A DNA stretch of 64,000 nucleotides from an uncultured Croceicoccus sp. (GCF_947496385.1 NZ_CANMCP010000001.1:1-64000), one strand, 5' to 3'. Positions 53,122-62,346 are shown, counted from the first letter of the stretch. Notes: a model not told the origin generated them from the letters alone. Program-made: numbers and translations.

Positions 53122-53867
53122 GTGAACCCTAACACGACTCACACGACCGGCACGATGCGGGGAAGCATCGCTCAGCTGCGAACACTTTGTGCGGCCAGAA
53201 TGCCGGTCTGAAAGGTTGTCCCGGGGATAGGCGCCGGGCCGAGCCACCCGGCGCGGCCGGGTCCGATGGATTAGTGGCCCGTAATGTTATAATCTAAATG
53301 TTGCAAGTGCGAAGGGGTGGGCCCTGAAGCTCGTGGAGCAAATAGGTCGCCCTGTACAGCGGACACCCAACCGCTCAGTTCGCATCTGTTTGATCGGAAC
53401 AAAGGGCGGTTTGCGAGGTGAATTGACACGATCTCGAATGACCGAGATGGGCGCAAAGCGGACGTTGATTTACCTTGCAATCCGAAGCCGCTGTTACGAT
53501 TCCGAGTCCTGAAAAAGGCATCGAACCAATGCATTAGATGATTTTTGGGGGCCTTTTGAGGGCTTTTTGAAGAAGGCCAAATTCATAACTCGCAGATAAT
53601 GCGCGGAAAAATAGCTCGAATGTGATGCCTCTTCTGGCACCACTTCTGGTCAAAACTAGAAATATCGCCATTTTGCGAGCCGCCTTGGCGGCTCGGAGCG
53701 AGGACTCGCGGGTTTGCCTTCGATAGCGATCTGCGCGACCGATCCCCCTTTGCCGCGATGGAATGCCCATCGATGCCCGTCTCTTTTCGCCTGGCCACAC
53801 GCCGGTCAGGAAACCTCCGTCGTTCCGCGCATTATAGAGGGTGGCCGTCTGGGCACAGGAGGACGAT
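53122..53867. other. About 750-base stretch without a supported gene; possible accessory/core junction
   Basis: Several short frames exist here (53271-53534, 53534-53974, 53583-53798 on the minus strand), but their compositions look non-coding and none matches a family. Relatively A/T-rich compared with the right-hand genes. A 9-bp inverted repeat CGAGCCGCC (53676-53684) / GGCGGCTCG (53687-53695) lies near the middle. The style of the genes changes on its right. No att-like repeat or tRNA was identified. Confidence 0.4.
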
Positions 53868-54305
53868 TTGAGAACGCATGCTACGCGGCCGGGTGCAGGT
53901 ATCGCACCGTTGCACGGAATCTTGCTGGCGTTTCCGGTGGCGCTTTTCGCCGCCGCGCTCGTCACCGACATCACCTATCTCAACACCGCGGAGGTCCAGT
54001 GGACCAATTTCTCCCAGTGGTTGATCGCGGGGGCAGATCTGTTTTCCGGTCTCGTTCTCGCCTGGGCGCTGCTTGCCGTGTTTTTCGGTCGGTCCGGACA
54101 GGGCAGGGGGCGGCGCGTGTTCTATCTGATCGTCGTGGCGGTCATGTTCGTCCTGGGCGTGGTGAACGCGTTTCAACATGCGCGCGATGGCTGGCATTCG
54201 GTGGGTACGGTGGGGCTTGTCCTGTCGATCCTGTGTTCGGTGCTCGCGCTCGTCGCGGGCTGGCTCGCCTATGGGAGCGGGCGCGCGGTGGAGTATGGCC
54301 GATGA
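53868..54305 (+). CDS. DUF2231-type membrane protein, 145 aa
   Basis: The product has four hydrophobic segments and a DUF2231-type start (GIAPLHGILLAFPVALFAAALVTDITYL). I chose TTG 53868 because AGGAGG lies five bases upstream (53857-53862); a GTG at 53841 is in frame but has no good site. It overlaps the sorbosone-dehydrogenase gene (ATGA at 54302), so the two are translated together. Its role with the quinoprotein is unknown. Confidence 0.75.
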   Translation: MRTHATRPGAGIAPLHGILLAFPVALFAAALVTDITYLNTAEVQWTNFSQWLIAGADLFSGLVLAWALLAVFFGRSGQGRGRRVFYLIVVAVMFVLGVVNAFQHARDGWHSVGTVGLVLSILCSVLALVAGWLAYGSGRAVEYGR

Positions 54306-55654
54306 ACCGTCTTCCCCTTCTGGCCCTTGCGGCGGCGCTCTCGCTCTCGGCGTGTCAGCGTTCGTCCGATCCCTCGCTCGACCAGACCGGCGCGCGGCCC
54401 GACCTCCCGACGCAGAATGATACGCTCGTGCCCGCGATGGAGATACCGACGCCCGAAGGTTGGGACGATGAATTGCCGACCGTTCCCGCCGGGTTTACCG
54501 TCACGCCGATCGCCCGCGATCTCAAAATCCCGCGGCAGACGCTCGTCCTGCCCAACGGCGATATCCTGGTGGCGGAGGGGTCCGGCGGCCATGCCCCGAA
54601 ACTGCGGCCCAAGGATGTCATCGCCGGTTTGATCAAGAGCCGCGGCAAAAGCCCGGTCGAGGGGGGCGACCGCATCACGCTCCTGCGCGACAGCGACGGC
54701 GACGGGCGCACCGATCTGCAGACGGTTTTCATCGACGGGCTCGACGCGCCCTACGGCCTCGCCTTTGTCGACAACACGCTCTACGTCGCCAATCAGGGCA
54801 ATCTGGTCAGCTTCCCCTATACCGAGGGGGCAACCAGCCTTCCCGGCCCCGGCACGGAGGTGACGAAACTTCCGTCCAGGATCAATCACCACTGGACCAA
54901 GGCGATGACCGCGAGCGCGGACGGATCGCGGCTCTATGTCGGCATCGGCTCCAACAGCAATGTCGGCGAGCGCGGGATGGACGTGGAGGAGGACCGCGCG
55001 GTGATCTGGGAAATCGACCGGGAAAGCGGGGCGAGCCGCATCTACGCCTCGGGCGTGCGCAATCCCACCGCGCTGGCCATCCATCCGCAGACAAACGCGC
55101 TCTGGACCGTGGCGAACGAACGTGACGAGTTGGGGCCGCAGCTCGTGCCTGATTACCTGACCTCGGTGCGGCGGGGGGCGTTCTATGGCTGGCCCTACAG
55201 CTATTACGGGCAGCATGTCGATCCGCGCGTGCGGCCGCAGCGGCCCGATCTCGTGCAAAAAGCGATCGCGCCGGATTATGCGCTGGGCTCGCATGTCGCG
55301 GCGCTCGGCGTGGATTTCGCGCGCGGCGGCGGTCTCGGCGGGGCCTTTGCCGAGGGCGCCTTCGTCGGCGAACACGGCAGCTGGAACCGGAGCGATCCGT
55401 CGGGATACAAGGTGGTGTTCGTGCCGTTTCGCAACGGACTCCCCTCCGGCAAGCCGGTCGATCTGCTCACCGGCTTTCTGAAGGATGGACATGCGCGCGG
55501 TCGACCGGTCGGCGTGACATTCGATGCGGCGCGCGGCGCGCTGCTGGTCGCCGACGACGTGTCGAACACGGTGTGGCGGATCGCGCCCGAACGACGCACG
55601 CGTCCGCCCGCAATGGCGGGCAACCGGCCGGACGCCGCCGCCGTGGCCCGCTGA
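54302..55654 (+). CDS. Sorbosone-dehydrogenase/PQQ sugar-dehydrogenase-type lipoprotein
   Basis: The 450-aa product has a lipoprotein signal (LSLSACQ) and a glucose/sorbosone-dehydrogenase beta-propeller: VPAGFTVTPIARDLKIPRQ, GLDAPYGLAFVDNTLYVANQG, HHWTKAMTASADGSRLYVGIGSNSN, YASGVRNPTALAIHPQTNALW and VGEHGSWNRSDPSGYKVVFV. Such quinoproteins oxidise aldoses with PQQ, though many members lack a defined substrate. I used ATG 54302, coupled to the preceding gene. Confidence 0.85.
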   Translation: MNRLPLLALAAALSLSACQRSSDPSLDQTGARPDLPTQNDTLVPAMEIPTPEGWDDELPTVPAGFTVTPIARDLKIPRQTLVLPNGDILVAEGSGGHAPKLRPKDVIAGLIKSRGKSPVEGGDRITLLRDSDGDGRTDLQTVFIDGLDAPYGLAFVDNTLYVANQGNLVSFPYTEGATSLPGPGTEVTKLPSRINHHWTKAMTASADGSRLYVGIGSNSNVGERGMDVEEDRAVIWEIDRESGASRIYASGVRNPTALAIHPQTNALWTVANERDELGPQLVPDYLTSVRRGAFYGWPYSYYGQHVDPRVRPQRPDLVQKAIAPDYALGSHVAALGVDFARGGGLGGAFAEGAFVGEHGSWNRSDPSGYKVVFVPFRNGLPSGKPVDLLTGFLKDGHARGRPVGVTFDAARGALLVADDVSNTVWRIAPERRTRPPAMAGNRPDAAAVAR

Positions 55655-55916
55655 ACTCCGCATCGCTTCGGCGAGGCGACAGGCGCAACATAGAGCGCCG
55701 CACGTCGCCGACGGAAGGGCTGCCGCAGCGGCCTTGCCGGTGTTGGCGACCCAATCCGCGGGCGCGCTTACGCGCTTGCAGGTCGTCGCCTCTCCATCAC
55801 GGAATAGGCCCGCGCCCGCCATCGCCCCCACTCACGGCAGTAAGCCCCACCGGATTGGCCGCCACATGCCGCATGCGCCAACCTGCGGCGGTGGTTCGCC
55901 CGCGCATGGAGGCCAC

Positions 55917-55952
55917 GAAAAAGGGCGCCGCATTGCGCGGCGCCCTTTTCTT
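55917..55952. terminator. Bidirectional intrinsic terminator
   Basis: GGGCGCCGC (55923-55931) and GCGGCGCCC (55937-55945) form a 9-bp stem with a 5-base loop, flanked by A-run upstream and TTTTCTT downstream, so it can terminate transcription from both sides. It lies between the sorbosone-dehydrogenase gene and the CHRD gene, which converge here. The surrounding 55655-56023 holds no gene. Confidence 0.85.
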
Positions 55953-56023
55953 AGCGTCGATGCCGATGCGATCCGCGGGGAGGCGGGGCTAACCCGCCCC
56001 CGCGGCGCACCGTCATGGCGGGG

Positions 56024-58228
56024 TCAGGCGAACGAAGCGCTCGATGCCATGTCCATCTGCACATTGCCCTGCGCAAAGGCATCGATCATCATTTGAAGGT
56101 CGACCTGATCGAGCGCGGTAATCTCGTCCAGCGCGCCCGCGGCGACCGGCAAAGTCCCCTTGTAGCCCGCGGTACCGTCCGCTTCGCCGCCATTGCTGCC
56201 TTCGCCCTCGGCGAGCGATTTCCCGTGGAGCACGATTTCGCGCAGGTCGAGCATCGGGTCGGCACCGAGATCCTGTTCCGGCAGTTGGAAGCTCTGCGTG
56301 AAGGAGAGGTTTCCATTTTCATCCGCCGTCGGGAACTCGCCATCGCTCATCAGGCTGAGCAGGACGGGGCCGTAGCTTCCGGCTGCTTCCATCAGTTCGA
56401 TGAAGCCATCGCCATCGTCGTCCACGTCCATCGTGGGCACCATCGATTCCATGACCGAGCCATCCTCACCCGGCATGAAGCCGTGGATATGCTGCGCATG
56501 GACCTGCCCTGCCTCGAGGCCGCTCGCCTGGATCGTGACGGTGATGGTGCCGGTATCCTCGTCAAAGCCAACAAGGCCGATCCCCGACACGCCCGATTCG
56601 TTGAGCGGGGTATAGGGCGTGAAGAAGAAGCGGTCGGCCTCCTCATACGCGTCCTCCCCGGTCAGCGCCGATGCGATCAGGCCGAATTCGCTGGCGAAAT
56701 CGCCGTCCGCCCCGAATGCGTCGATGAGCGCGACGATACCGTCCCCGCCATCGGCATCCACTGCGTCGAGCGCACCCGCCGCCACGGGCAGCGTGGCTTT
56801 ATAGCCCGCGGTGCCATCGGCCTCGCCGCCGTTCGAACCTTCGCCTGCCTCAAGCGTGAGCCCGTGCAGCACGAATTCCCGCAAGGCCAGCATCGGGTTC
56901 TCGCCCAGATCCTGTTCCGGCAGGGTGTAGGTCTGCGTAAAGGACAGCGAGCCATCGGCGTTCGCCGTCGGGAATTCGCCGTTTTCGGTCAGGCTGAGCA
57001 GGACCGGCCCGTAATCGCCGGCCGCCTCCATCAGCTCGATGAAGCCGTCGCCATCTGCATCGGAATCCAGCGTGGGCACCATGGATTCCATGACCGAGCC
57101 ATCCTCGCCCGCCATGAAGCCATGGATATGCTGCGGATGGAGCTGATTCGCTTCCAGTCCTTCGGCCATGATCGTGACCGTCACCGTGCCGCTATCCGCG
57201 TCATAACCGGCGATCCCGACGCCCGACACGCCCGAACCGTTGAGCGCGGTAAATTCGGTCGCGAAGATATTCTCCGCATCGAGATACGCGTCGTCGCCCG
57301 TAAGGTTGAACGCGACTTGGTTGAGCAGCGTGTTATATTGCGCTTCCGTCGGACCTTCGTCGATGTCGTTGATGGTGATCGACACGTCCTGCGAATCGGT
57401 CGCGCCGTCGCTGTCGGTGGCGACGACGGTGATGTCGAAGCTGTCCATCATCTCGAAATCGGGCGAGGCGACAAAGCGCACTTCGCCGGTATCGCCATCG
57501 ATGGTGAAGGCATCGGCGTCGTCGCCTTCAAGCGTGAAGGTGATGTCGTCGTTTTCGGGATCGGTCGCGGTGGCGGTATAGACGACCGTGTCGGTCGGCG
57601 TGTTTTCATCGACATCGATCGTCTCGGCGGAAGTGATCGTCGGCGCCTCGTTCACCGGCGGCGGCGGGATGTCGACATCGTTGTCGTCGTCATCGACAAG
57701 AAGATAGATACCCGCACCCACCGCGGCGATCCCGGCGATGGCGAGCAGGGTGCCCGATCCGTCGCCCATCCCGGCAAGGGCGGAGGCGCCTTCGCCATCC
57801 TCGCCCGGCGCGGCACGAACGGCCTCGGCATCGGCGGCGGCGATGGCGGCATCCACCTGAAAGCCCCAGTCCATCGATGCGCTTGCGGGCAGATCCTCGG
57901 CTGCGTCTTCGGCGCCTTCTTCGTCTTCGTCCTTTTCATCGTCGACGAAGGCGAGGACAGTCTGCGCCGGGGGGGCGGGCGTTTCGGCCGTCTCCGGCTC
58001 GGGCTGCGCGACGAGCCCGGCGGCGGCGAGCGCCGCGGTTTCGGCCTGACGATCCGCGGTGGGCGGGGCAAAGCTGTAATACGGGTTCGCGACGGGCGGC
58101 GTTGCCGGTTCGGCGGCACGCGTTTCGGGATTGGCGGACGGCGCGGCGCCCTGCTGCGGCGCGGGGCCGGTATCGGGCGCGGCGTTGCCCGCCATGGCGG
58201 CGGTCGTGGGCGTATCGGTGGACATCAT
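56024..58228 (-). CDS. Large surface-type protein with cadherin domain and two CHRD repeats
   Basis: The 734-aa product starts with a Pro/Ala/Glu-rich low-complexity region, a transmembrane-like segment (TLLAIAGIAAVGAGIYLLV, about 160-178) followed by poly-Asp, then a cadherin-like domain (TITSAETIDVDENTPTD...FEMMDSFDITVVATDSDGATD, about 190-290). Two CHRD-like domains follow in tandem, about 300-510 and about 512-720 (see repeat entry). No classical signal peptide. It is secreted or surface-attached by analogy with RTX/adhesin-type proteins. It starts at ATG 58228 (or 58225). Confidence 0.7.
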   Translation of the reverse strand: MMSTDTPTTAAMAGNAAPDTGPAPQQGAAPSANPETRAAEPATPPVANPYYSFAPPTADRQAETAALAAAGLVAQPEPETAETPAPPAQTVLAFVDDEKDEDEEGAEDAAEDLPASASMDWGFQVDAAIAAADAEAVRAAPGEDGEGASALAGMGDGSGTLLAIAGIAAVGAGIYLLVDDDDNDVDIPPPPVNEAPTITSAETIDVDENTPTDTVVYTATATDPENDDITFTLEGDDADAFTIDGDTGEVRFVASPDFEMMDSFDITVVATDSDGATDSQDVSITINDIDEGPTEAQYNTLLNQVAFNLTGDDAYLDAENIFATEFTALNGSGVSGVGIAGYDADSGTVTVTIMAEGLEANQLHPQHIHGFMAGEDGSVMESMVPTLDSDADGDGFIELMEAAGDYGPVLLSLTENGEFPTANADGSLSFTQTYTLPEQDLGENPMLALREFVLHGLTLEAGEGSNGGEADGTAGYKATLPVAAGALDAVDADGGDGIVALIDAFGADGDFASEFGLIASALTGEDAYEEADRFFFTPYTPLNESGVSGIGLVGFDEDTGTITVTIQASGLEAGQVHAQHIHGFMPGEDGSVMESMVPTMDVDDDGDGFIELMEAAGSYGPVLLSLMSDGEFPTADENGNLSFTQSFQLPEQDLGADPMLDLREIVLHGKSLAEGEGSNGGEADGTAGYKGTLPVAAGALDEITALDQVDLQMMIDAFAQGNVQMDMASSASFA
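56070..57340 (-). repeat. Two ~210-aa CHRD-type repeats within the surface protein
   Basis: The two halves share blocks in the same order: SGVSG, TVTIxAxGLEAxQxHxQHIHGFM, GEDGSVMESMVPT, DGDGFIELMEAAG, YGPVLLSL, LPEQDLGxxPML and EGSNGGEADGTAGYK. Spacing between repeats is about 212 residues (636 bases). The duplication has diverged clearly but stays easily aligned. Confidence 0.75.
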
Positions 58229-58731
58229 GAATTCTCCCTTTGGTATACGCGCGCCTGGAACATCGGCGTGCGCGAACGGCTGTCGCGCATGCGAGCGCTT
58301 GCAAAAATGGCTGTGTGCGGGGCGATCGCGATGGAGCGAACGTGCCGTATGTGCCGGTTTTCAAATCGGTTTTACCGCGGCACGTATCGATCCCGATTGT
58401 CCCGAGAAGCCGTAGGACCAACCGGGCGTCGCGGGAAAAGGTCCGAACTTATTCCATAATCGGACCCGTATACGACGGGGCGAGGCAAACGCGGGGCAGG
58501 CCGATGGAATTAAAAGGATCGTTCGGGATCCGAGGGCGTATTGCGATGCCGTGTCGCACACATGGCGCGCGGGGAAATTGCCTGTCGGAACGGTGCGGCG
58601 CCCCCACGGCCAATCTTGGCGCAGATTGCCCCTCTCCAAAACTTCAGTCGCCCGGCGCGCGTGCAAGTGCGACCTACCCTCCCTGCGCGAAGGCCGATGT
58701 CCGGTGCCCTTGCGCAAGCGCGGAGAGATCA
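58229..58731. other. 503-base intergenic region between divergent genes, no gene supported
   Basis: It contains the upstream regions of the CHRD-protein gene (minus) and the NTF2-like gene (plus). Long plus-strand frames cross the region only as extensions of the NTF2-like gene frame and contain no domain. A GGAGAG at 58721-58726 precedes the GTG at 58732. No clear promoter motif or operator identified. Confidence 0.4.
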
Positions 58732-59256
58732 GTGACCGAACTTGCGACCTTGCTTGCCAAGGATGCCATCCGCGATCTGGCGGCGCGATATATGCGGGGT
58801 CAGGACCGGCTCGACCGATCGCTTCAACTTTCGACGTTCTGGCCGGATTCCACGACCGACTACGGTATCTTTACGGGCAGCGGGCCTGAATTCGTCGACT
58901 TTGCGCAGGACCTGCTCAAGGCGCATCTCGCGAATCAGCATATCATCAATCAGCATCTCATCGACTATGATCCGGACCGGCCCGATGTCGCGTTCGGGGA
59001 AGTGTATTACTATGCCTTCCATCGCATCGTGGAGGAAGGCGCGCCGTATGACATGCTGATCTGCGGCCGGTATCTCGACCGGTACGAGCGGCGCGGCGAT
59101 GAGTGGCGCTTTGCCCACCGGACCGAGCTTGTCGACTGGGCCCGCAAGGATGCGGCGAGCGATGGCTTTCTCGCGACGGATCTTGCCGCCTGCGTGCTGG
59201 GCCGTCACGACATGCAGGACCGTTCCTATGACCGGGAGTGGCTTGAAAACGCCTGA
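58732..59256 (+). CDS. NTF2-like/SnoaL-type protein, 174 aa
   Basis: The product has the SnoaL_4-like pattern: LLAKDAIRDLAARYMRGQDR, STFWPDSTTDYGIF (His/Asp-containing cone-shaped pocket motif), ANQHIINQHLIDYDPDRPDVAFGEVYYYAFHR and DMLICGRYLDRYERRGDEWRFAHR. Such proteins are small enzymes (dehydratases or cyclases) or ligand-binders. GTG 58732 is preceded by GGAGAG; upstream extension to 58240 has no support. Confidence 0.8.
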   Translation: MTELATLLAKDAIRDLAARYMRGQDRLDRSLQLSTFWPDSTTDYGIFTGSGPEFVDFAQDLLKAHLANQHIINQHLIDYDPDRPDVAFGEVYYYAFHRIVEEGAPYDMLICGRYLDRYERRGDEWRFAHRTELVDWARKDAASDGFLATDLAACVLGRHDMQDRSYDREWLENA

Positions 59257-59643
59257 TCCGCCATTGGTGCGCTCGCGAAGCCGCGCCTTATCGGGGGGCG
59301 TGTGCATTTCTGCTGCTCATTGCGAAACATGGGCGGGGCGGGTGGATGGCACCGCATCCGCGCGGCATGATACGGGTCGAGGCGTCTCTCGGCGACTGCG
59401 ATGGGTGGGTTGTGCGAGGGCCAAGGATTTGGCGCGGGGCAGGCACGCGGGTGGCCCCGGCCGGCCATCGTAAAGCTTGCAGAACCGATCGCGGGCGGGA
59501 TCACCGGGGTGTGCCGCCACGCGCAATTTCGCGATGGGGTTCAGCATGCCGGCGGTCGGACCCATGTGGACTTCGCCCGCATGCTGCGCCATGGGCGGGG
59601 CCGTTCCGCCCGTTTCGTGGCGGAAGAGCGAGCGAGGCCTTTC
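59257..59643. other. 387-base intergenic region, nothing supported
   Basis: The space between the NTF2-like and esterase genes has only frames that overlap the downstream gene in another phase or on the opposite strand. No repeats, terminator or regulatory palindrome was clear. Confidence 0.35.
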
Positions 59644-60297
59644 ATGTCGAAGATCGTCAATGGGAAAAGCTGTCAGCCCCTGTCGGGGGCGGCGCCGCGC
59701 CGGATCGTGCTTTTGCTGCACGGCTACGGCTCGAACGGGGCGGATCTTATCTCCATTGCGCCCATGTGGCAGCATGCCCTGCCCGACGCGCTTTTCCTGG
59801 CACCCGATGCGCCCAATCCCTGCGACATGGGCATGGGGTATCAATGGTGGCCGCTCGCCGACCTGTCGCCCGATGCGCTGGCACGCGGGGCGCAGAATGC
59901 GGCGGGCGCCGTCGATGACTTCATCACGCGAAAGCTCGCGCAATATGATTTGACCGAGGCGGATCTCGCCATTGTCGGGTTCAGCCAGGGCACGATGCTG
60001 GCGCTGCATATCGGGCCGCGCCGGTCGCGGCAGGTGGCCTCTATCGTGGGGTATTCGGGCATACTGACCGGCGCGGCGCAGCTTCGCGACGAGGCGGTGA
60101 CGAAACCGCCGGTGCTGCTCGTGCATGGCGATGCCGATCCGGTGGTCCCCTTTGCCGCGATGGCGGATGCGGAAACCGCGCTCGCCGCGTGCGGCTTCGA
60201 TGTCGCCAGCCACGCGGCGCCCGGCATCGGCCATTCGGTCGATCCCGAAGGGTTGCGTCTGGGCGCCGAATTCATCGCGCGGCATTTCGCGGACTGA
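59644..60297 (+). CDS. Phospholipase/carboxylesterase (alpha/beta hydrolase)
   Basis: The 217-aa product has VLLLHGYGSNGADLISIAPMW (oxyanion-hole region), the catalytic Ser in GFSQGTMLA, the Asp in LLVHGDADPVVPFAAM and the His in GIGHSVDPEG. This is the Abhydrolase_2 (carboxylesterase/thioesterase) family. I used ATG 59644; longer frames upstream overlap non-coding sequence. Located before the cobalamin riboswitch and not part of that operon. Confidence 0.9.
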   Translation: MSKIVNGKSCQPLSGAAPRRIVLLLHGYGSNGADLISIAPMWQHALPDALFLAPDAPNPCDMGMGYQWWPLADLSPDALARGAQNAAGAVDDFITRKLAQYDLTEADLAIVGFSQGTMLALHIGPRRSRQVASIVGYSGILTGAAQLRDEAVTKPPVLLVHGDADPVVPFAAMADAETALAACGFDVASHAAPGIGHSVDPEGLRLGAEFIARHFAD

Positions 60298-60383
60298 GGC
60301 CGCATGGGCGGTGAAGGCCGCCCGATGCAGGCCGGGCATTTCACGCTTGCGCAACGACGGGGCGCGCCATATCCCGGCGGATG

Positions 60384-60551
60384 CGACAGGTTCCCCGCGC
60401 GGGGATTGAAAGGGAAGTCGGGTGAAAGCCCCGCGCTGCCCCTGCAACTGTAAGCGGAGAGCCATCGGGCCAGGCGCCATTGGGACGGTGTTTCATGTCC
60501 CGAGAAGGCGGCACGCATGGCATCGACCCGCAAGCCAGGAGACCTGCCGGT
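60384..60551 (+). ncRNA. Cobalamin (B12) riboswitch
   Basis: The sequence begins ACAGGTTCC (60386-60394) and includes the family's conserved GGTGAAAGCC (60421-60430), CGCTGCCCCTGCAACTGTAA (60433-60452) and the B12 box GCCAGGAGACCTGCC (60534-60548). These elements, in this order and spacing, are diagnostic of the cobalamin riboswitch. It precedes cobT by about 215 bases and most likely switches off the cob operon when adenosylcobalamin is plentiful. Confidence 0.95.
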
Positions 60552-60731
60552 CGCGGTCGTTCTTCGTCCGGGCAGGGTGCCCCGGCCGAACGGGGCTCGC
60601 CTCGCGCAGCGACGGATGAAACCTGCCTCGTGCGTCGATGCCGCCCGGGGGCGCCGGGCCGTGCGAGGTGTCACGGCCATGCTCTCCCACGGTACGGTCA
60701 CGCGGGGCGAACGCCGTGCGAGGACAATGCA

Positions 60732-60770
60732 ATGACCGTTTCCGACATCAGGATGGGCGCCGTATCATGA
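60732..60770 (+). CDS. Small upstream ORF (12 aa) in front of cobT
   Basis: ATG 60732 opens a frame of 12 codons (MTVSDIRMGAVS) whose TGA stop overlaps the cobT ATG (ATGA, 60767-60770). Translational coupling is possible. There is no direct proof of translation, so this may be chance. Confidence 0.3.
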   Translation: MTVSDIRMGAVS

Positions 60771-61783
60771 CCGGTTTTGCGACGCGGGACGCGTTTCACA
60801 CCGCATTCGCCGCCATGCCCCGCCCGGATGCGGCGGCCATCGCGGCGGCACGGGCACGGCAGGCGCAGCTCACCAAGCCGGCCGGATCGCTCGGCAGGCT
60901 GGAGGAGATTGCGGTCTTCATCGCCGGGTGGCAGGGGCAGGCCCGGCCCCGGCTCGACCGGGTGCAGGCGGTGGTGTTCGCCGGCAATCACGGCGTCGCC
61001 GCACGCGGGGTCAGCGCCTTCCCCCCCGAAGTCACCACGCAGATGGTCGCCAATTTCAACGCAGGCGGCGCGGCGATCAACGCGCTCACCCAGGCATGCG
61101 GGGCGGAACTCTCGGTCGTGGACCTGACCGCAGAGGGACCGACCGCCGACATCTGCGAAGCCCCCGCGATGAACGAGGCGAAGTGCCTTGCCGCGCTGTC
61201 CGCCGGTGCGATGGCGGTCGATCCTGCGGCACAGCTGCTTTTCGTGGGCGAGATGGGCATCGGCAACACCACGCCTGCGGCGGCGATCTGTGCTTGCGGA
61301 TTTGGCGAAGGGGCGGCGGAATGGGTCGGGCGCGGGACCGGCGTCGACGATGCGGCGCTGGCGCATAAACGGGCCACGGTGGACCGGGCGCTCGCCTTCC
61401 ACCGCGCGCATTGCACCGATGGTTTCGAAACGCTGCGCCGGCTCGGCGGGCGGGAGATCGCGGCGATGGCGGGCGCGGTCCTGCGCGCGCGGCAGCTGCG
61501 TATCCCGGTGCTCGTCGACGGGTTCATCGCGGCGGCGGCGGTGCTGCCGCTTGCGCTTTCGCATCCCGACATGCTGGACCATTGCCTCGCCGCGCATCGT
61601 TCGGCGGAGGCGGCGCATGGCCGCCTGCTCGCGGCGCTGGGGCTGGATCCGTTGCTCGATCTCGGCATGCGGCTGGGCGAGGGGACGGGCGCTGCGCTCG
61701 CGGTCCCGATCGTGCGCGCGGCGGTGATGGCGCATAGTTCCATGGCAACCTTCGAGGAAGCCGCGGTCACGGATCGCGCATGA
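60767..61783 (+). CDS. cobT: CobT, nicotinate-nucleotide-dimethylbenzimidazole phosphoribosyltransferase
   Basis: CobT makes alpha-ribazole phosphate for the lower ligand of cobalamin. The 338-aa product has the family motifs VFAGNHGVAARGVSAFP, GEMGIGNTTPAAAI and, near the C-terminus, LDLGMRLGEGTGAALA, which includes the catalytic Glu (GEGTG). Start ATG 60767 follows the riboswitch leader. It overlaps the phosphatase gene by four bases. Confidence 0.95.
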   Translation: MTGFATRDAFHTAFAAMPRPDAAAIAAARARQAQLTKPAGSLGRLEEIAVFIAGWQGQARPRLDRVQAVVFAGNHGVAARGVSAFPPEVTTQMVANFNAGGAAINALTQACGAELSVVDLTAEGPTADICEAPAMNEAKCLAALSAGAMAVDPAAQLLFVGEMGIGNTTPAAAICACGFGEGAAEWVGRGTGVDDAALAHKRATVDRALAFHRAHCTDGFETLRRLGGREIAAMAGAVLRARQLRIPVLVDGFIAAAAVLPLALSHPDMLDHCLAAHRSAEAAHGRLLAALGLDPLLDLGMRLGEGTGAALAVPIVRAAVMAHSSMATFEEAAVTDRA

Positions 61784-62346
61784 CCGGGCAACGGCTCTAT
61801 TTCATCCGGCATGGCCGGACCGTTGGGGCCGGGGCACTCATTGGCCATGCGGATCCCGCGCCGCTGGAATCGGGCACGGCGGCCTGCATGGAGAAGAGCG
61901 TGGGCCTCTACCTCGATGCGGTCATCTCGTCCGATCTCATGCGGGCGTGCCTCGCGGCGGAACGGATCGCGGCATGGCACGGCGTTGCGGTGCGGAGCGA
62001 CCCGGACTGGCGCGAACTGCATTTCGGCGAATGGGAGGGGCAATCGCCAGCCGATCTCGACGATGCGGCGCTGGCGCGGTTCTGGGCCGATCCCGATGCC
62101 GATCCGCCGCCCGGCGGCGAACGCTGGTCCGCGCTGTGCGACCGAGTGACGCGCGCGTTGGGCCGGGTCGGGCCGGACACGCTGATCGTGGCGCATGCGG
62201 GATCGATCCGGGCGGCACTATGCCGGCTTTGCGGGTTCGGTTACGCGCAATCCTGGGCGATCGACCTGCCCTATGGCGTGCTGGTCACATTGGAGGTGCA
62301 CCGGTTCGAGCCGGGCGGCGCCCGCATATTGGCGTTGCAGCCGTGA
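61780..62346 (+). CDS. cobC: CobC-type alpha-ribazole phosphatase (histidine phosphatase)
   Basis: The 188-aa product belongs to the phosphoglycerate-mutase/histidine-phosphatase family: FIRHGRTVGAG (catalytic His in RHG), RELHFGEWEGQSP and LIVAHAGSIRAAL (second His). In a cob operon this suggests removal of phosphate from alpha-ribazole-5'-phosphate or adenosylcobalamin-phosphate. Starts at ATG 61780 overlapping cobT. Confidence 0.88.
   Translation: MTGQRLYFIRHGRTVGAGALIGHADPAPLESGTAACMEKSVGLYLDAVISSDLMRACLAAERIAAWHGVAVRSDPDWRELHFGEWEGQSPADLDDAALARFWADPDADPPPGGERWSALCDRVTRALGRVGPDTLIVAHAGSIRAALCRLCGFGYAQSWAIDLPYGVLVTLEVHRFEPGGARILALQP

Noticed and set aside
53676-53695. 9-bp inverted repeat as an intrinsic terminator
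   Set aside because: No T-run on either side suited to a nearby gene end; the sequence only shows a hairpin.
53271-53974. Overlapping minus-strand ORFs of 71-146 aa
   Set aside because: No family match, odd low-complexity composition, overlapping each other in different frames; treated as non-coding.
56015-58459. 814-aa plus-strand open frame
   Set aside because: Antisense of the CHRD protein gene, whose minus-strand repeats and domains are clear.
59317-60480. 387-aa minus-strand ORF over the esterase and riboswitch
   Set aside because: Runs antisense through a clear alpha/beta hydrolase gene and the B12 riboswitch; no domain.
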